A stretch of DNA of 6,761 nucleotides from an uncultured Collinsella sp. (lineage in GTDB: Bacteria; Actinomycetota; Coriobacteriia; Coriobacteriales; Coriobacteriaceae), in contig CAAFEX010000105.1 in assembly GCA_900762015.1 (NCBI GenBank), forward strand, positions 1-6,761. Direction: 5' to 3'. Under the pieces are notes generated by a model that worked only from the letters and a program-made list of their open reading frames with translations, was not told the origin of the DNA and ran no database searches. The translations under genes were made by a program, and so were the position numbers. This document shows, in pieces, positions 4,342 through 6,761 of this stretch; within the stretch, counting starts at the first letter, position 1; each line of letters opens with the position of its first letter.

Positions 4342-6687
4342 CTATGAACGACCCCGTAAAAACTCAAGGGACACCAATGCAATGTCATCGTCCAGCGCCG
4401 ATTCGGTAAATCGGTCAAGCTCGCCCAAGACCTTGCCGCAGATTCCCGATACGCCCTCCCCCGAAACAGAAAGCAGAAGATCGCGCAAACGCTGCTCGCC
4501 AAAGAACGCTCCGGTGCGGTCGCGGGCCTCAATCGTTCCATCCGTATACATGAAGAGCATGTCGCCGGGGGCGAACGTAAACACGCCTGTCTCGTACACC
4601 ATGCTCTCAAAGGCACCGATTACACCCGATTGGCATCCAAGCAGCTCGATCTCTCCCCCACGAGCCTCGCCGCCACCCAGCGGCATCGACTCTGGCCTGA
4701 TGACCATGGTCGGAGGATGGCCCGCCGAACAATACGTTGCGCGTCCGGCTTTAAGGTCAATCTTGGCGATAAAGGCCGTCACGAACGTCTCGACCCTCGA
4801 AAAGCCCATGAGCATGCTGTTAAGAGAGCGTGCCATGCGGGCCGGTCCAGCGCCCTCCCACGCATATGCCGTCAGGGCCGTCTTGACGAGCGCGGACATC
4901 GATGCGGCCTCAATGCCTTTGCCAGACACATCACCCAGAATCATGACGGCGCAATCGTCGGGAAGACGGATGAGCGTATAGAAATCGCCGCCGACCAACG
5001 CCGAGTTCGTGGCCGACAGGTACACCGAATCGGTTGCGATACCCGGAACATCCCCCAGGGAATTTCTCATGCCGATCTGAAGCGTTTGAGCGATATGGCG
5101 CTCTTCGCGCTTTTGAGACTCTCCCTCATAGATCAGTTCAAAGTCATGCGCCAAGTGCACCAAGTAGTCATATTCAAGGTCATCAATCGGCTCTTGGCTG
5201 CCATCACGAAGCAGCAGCGCGCGCGTCGTCGGGCCCTTCGCAACAGAAGCAGGAACAATCGCGTCGTTACTGTGCTTGCCATCGCCCTCAGAGCGCGGGC
5301 GCCCCGCCTCGATGCCGGTGTCGATGTAGAGGCCCTGGCAAGGCAGACCATGCGCCCTAAGCCAGCCTCCCATAGGCATCGATTCGTCAACGCGAGTTAT
5401 ACGTACGTGTTTAAGGTCCTCGGCACTCGTGCCGCCCAAAACAGATACCGCAAAGCCATCAGGGCCAGCCCCCAGACGTGCCGCCGGCGCCGTCGTGGAG
5501 AAGAATAGCTTCTCGGGATCGTCCGGCAAAGCAACGCGACTGCCGCCTTCAAAATCTATGACGTAGGAATCCAGACTGGCGTCATACTCAACAGGGCAAA
5601 AATGGCAGTTAAGCATATTGCAGATCTCGGACGATACCGCCTGGGTAGCCGCGGCGGAATCGTCTAGAAAGGTAAACAACTCATCACGCAAGACATTGAG
5701 CGAGCGGCCAAGCTCGGCCGTGCGACGGGAGCGAAGGCTCGATGCCATGCCGACCAGCTGGATAGACAGGTAATCGCAAATGACCTCGAGTACATTAACG
5801 TCATAGGCGAGCGGTGCCTGAGGGCGTTTCCAACCAACTTCCAACACGCCAAGGATCTGCGTACCGTAAAAAACGGGAAGACAGATCTCGCTGCGGTACG
5901 GAGGCATATCCTGCATGCGCAACAGGTGCTTAGAACGATTGTCCAGGTCCATGAACATACCGGAGGCGGCCTTATCACCCTCAAGGTCCTGTTGAATCGA
6001 CAAGCGACAGGCACGCGACTCACGAAGAACATACGTCGGAATGCCAGCGCCATACGGCAAAAACTCAGGCAGGTAGCTGTCGTACAGCTCCTTGGAAACA
6101 CCGCGAAGTTTAAAACCGCCGCTCTCAGAAAAATAGATAGCGGCACCCGAAGCATCGAGCGTTCCTACAAGCTGGTTCAAAACGGTATCAAGTAGGCTGG
6201 GCAGCTCATCGGAGCCCACAGTGCTCATAATGACAGAGAGAGTGCCAGAGAGACGCTTGTTCGCAACTCTAAGCTCCGATAACGCACGCTTAAGTTGACG
6301 GTCGTGAGAATACTGTTCCTCGATACTGTGAAGCGCCACTAGGACACGTGGTGCGCGGCGCCCAAAGATGCGTGGAGGCGTTACGGAGCCCGCGCGAACC
6401 AAGACGGGGATAAAAGAGCCGTCACTCAGCTTGAGCATCAGTTCGTTCTCGGAGCCATCAGTTTCAAATGGCAGACGATGTTCCGTCGCACGTTCAAAAG
6501 CGGACGAGTACAGGACGTCTTTAACATCTCCACCGATGACATCGGCGCGTTCCTCGCACATCAACCCAAGTAAGCGATTATTCACATGCAGAATGGTTCC
6601 GTCGAGCTCGCAGATGATGACAGCATCGCTCGTGATCTCGACTAGTTGGGCAACGTCTGCCCACTCGTTGCGTTCAAGCGTTTCCAT
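4342..6687 (-). CDS. PAS/GAF sensor with SpoIIE/RsbU-type PP2C serine phosphatase domain
   Basis: A 781-residue soluble protein with no evident membrane segment. The N-terminal PAS domain (about 11-125) contains SDAVIICELDGTILHVNN. A helical linker follows (126-155), then a GAF domain (about 156-318), a second linker and an unassigned sensor-like region (about 335-520) holding a cysteine cluster (Cys356, Cys361, Cys364). The C-terminal PPM/SpoIIE phosphatase (about 530-780) carries VGGDFY (Asp568), GDVSGKGIEA (Asp586), SAGHPP (654-659), MYTDGTIEA (Asp716) and DDDIAL (766-771), so the metal site looks intact. The likely substrate is a serine-phosphorylated STAS domain, most simply that of the downstream fusion protein; dephosphorylation would flip the partner switch. 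The ATG at 6687 has GGTGGGG 6 nt upstream; GTG 6699 would add four residues. The gene starts 26 nt after a terminator's U-tract, leaving little room for a promoter. Confidence 0.9.
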   Translation of the reverse strand: METLERNEWADVAQLVEITSDAVIICELDGTILHVNNRLLGLMCEERADVIGGDVKDVLYSSAFERATEHRLPFETDGSENELMLKLSDGSFIPVLVRAGSVTPPRIFGRRAPRVLVALHSIEEQYSHDRQLKRALSELRVANKRLSGTLSVIMSTVGSDELPSLLDTVLNQLVGTLDASGAAIYFSESGGFKLRGVSKELYDSYLPEFLPYGAGIPTYVLRESRACRLSIQQDLEGDKAASGMFMDLDNRSKHLLRMQDMPPYRSEICLPVFYGTQILGVLEVGWKRPQAPLAYDVNVLEVICDYLSIQLVGMASSLRSRRTAELGRSLNVLRDELFTFLDDSAAATQAVSSEICNMLNCHFCPVEYDASLDSYVIDFEGGSRVALPDDPEKLFFSTTAPAARLGAGPDGFAVSVLGGTSAEDLKHVRITRVDESMPMGGWLRAHGLPCQGLYIDTGIEAGRPRSEGDGKHSNDAIVPASVAKGPTTRALLLRDGSQEPIDDLEYDYLVHLAHDFELIYEGESQKREERHIAQTLQIGMRNSLGDVPGIATDSVYLSATNSALVGGDFYTLIRLPDDCAVMILGDVSGKGIEAASMSALVKTALTAYAWEGAGPARMARSLNSMLMGFSRVETFVTAFIAKIDLKAGRATYCSAGHPPTMVIRPESMPLGGGEARGGEIELLGCQSGVIGAFESMVYETGVFTFAPGDMLFMYTDGTIEARDRTGAFFGEQRLRDLLLSVSGEGVSGICGKVLGELDRFTESALDDDIALVSLEFLRGRS

Positions 6688-6713
6688 CGTGGACCCCACC
6701 GTCTATCGGTAAC

Positions 6714-6735
6714 AAAAAAGCCTCCGAAGAGGCTT
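6714..6735 (-). terminator. Intrinsic terminator upstream of the sensor phosphatase gene
   Basis: On the minus strand a 7-bp stem (AAGCCTC/GAGGCTT) closed by a stable UUCG loop runs into TTTTTTG. It starts 11 nt after the probable tRNA CCA end at 6747, close to the 8-10 nt spacing seen for the other tRNA terminators in this window. Confidence 0.88.
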
Positions 6736-6746
6736 CTCAAATGCGA

Positions 6747-6761
6747 TGGTGTCGGAGGCGG
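6747..6761 (-). tRNA. Probable tRNA, 3' end only (isotype unknown)
   Basis: The last 15 bases read, on the minus strand, CCGCCTCCGACACCA. This fits the 3' strand of a T stem (CCGC), a 7-base acceptor strand CTCCGAC, discriminator A and an encoded CCA. A terminator follows, as for all other tRNA genes here. The anticodon lies outside the window, so the isotype cannot be named and the call is inference from the 3' end and its context. Confidence 0.6.

Noticed and set aside
4139..5508. Two long plus-strand open frames (4139-4981 and 4630-5508)
   Set aside because: Both lie antisense to the PP2C and STAS/kinase genes. Their composition (Arg-, Ser- and Pro-rich) is that of shadow frames, and no motif is visible.
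1..6761. CRISPR arrays, insertion sequences, transposases or prophage genes
   Set aside because: The only long repeats are the three tRNA-Gly genes. No spaced short repeats, transposase motifs or terminal inverted repeats were seen on either strand.

Overview
This window reads as a piece of a fairly GC-rich, probably actinobacterial chromosome. My best guess is class Coriobacteriia (Collinsella or a relative). The grounds are a GH13 alpha-glucosidase of actinobacterial type, tRNA genes that encode their own CCA ends, and RsbV/RsbW/RsbU-type partner-switching proteins. This placement is inference from sequence style and has not been checked against a database. Every gene I can support lies on the minus strand, so transcription runs from high to low coordinates. 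No stretch of more than about 150 bases lacks a gene or a recognisable RNA or regulatory element.

In the direction of transcription, the right edge holds the last bases of a probable tRNA (6747-6761) and its UUCG-loop terminator. A 781-residue sensor phosphatase follows, with PAS, GAF, an unassigned middle region and a SpoIIE/PP2C-type domain (4342-6687). After a 78-nt gap comes a 248-residue fusion of a STAS anti-anti-sigma domain with a GHKL serine-kinase (anti-sigma) domain (3517-4263). Together these two look like a compact partner-switching module: the kinase half would phosphorylate a STAS serine and the phosphatase would remove that phosphate in response to a signal. No sigma factor is encoded in the window.

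Next is a tRNA run, Gly(GCC)-Cys(GCA)-Gly(GCC) (3110-3411), driven by a clear -35/-10 promoter and carrying an intrinsic terminator after every one of its three tRNAs. It is followed by a cytoplasmic GH13 alpha-glucosidase (1198-2931), whose leader contains a perfect 9-bp inverted repeat reaching into the ribosome-binding region. A second tRNA operon, Gly(GCC)-Val(GAC) (903-1056), has the same kind of promoter and its own terminator. Last come a small Sfp-type 4'-phosphopantetheinyl transferase (130-759, TTG start) and, 28 nt after it, the first 33 codons of a TetR-like regulator that runs off the left edge.

The overall design is notable: blocks of protein genes are separated by short tRNA operons. 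Three identical 76-nt tRNA-Gly genes bracket the alpha-glucosidase as direct repeats. Both tRNA promoters carry an A/T-rich dyad at the same place, running into the -35 hexamer.
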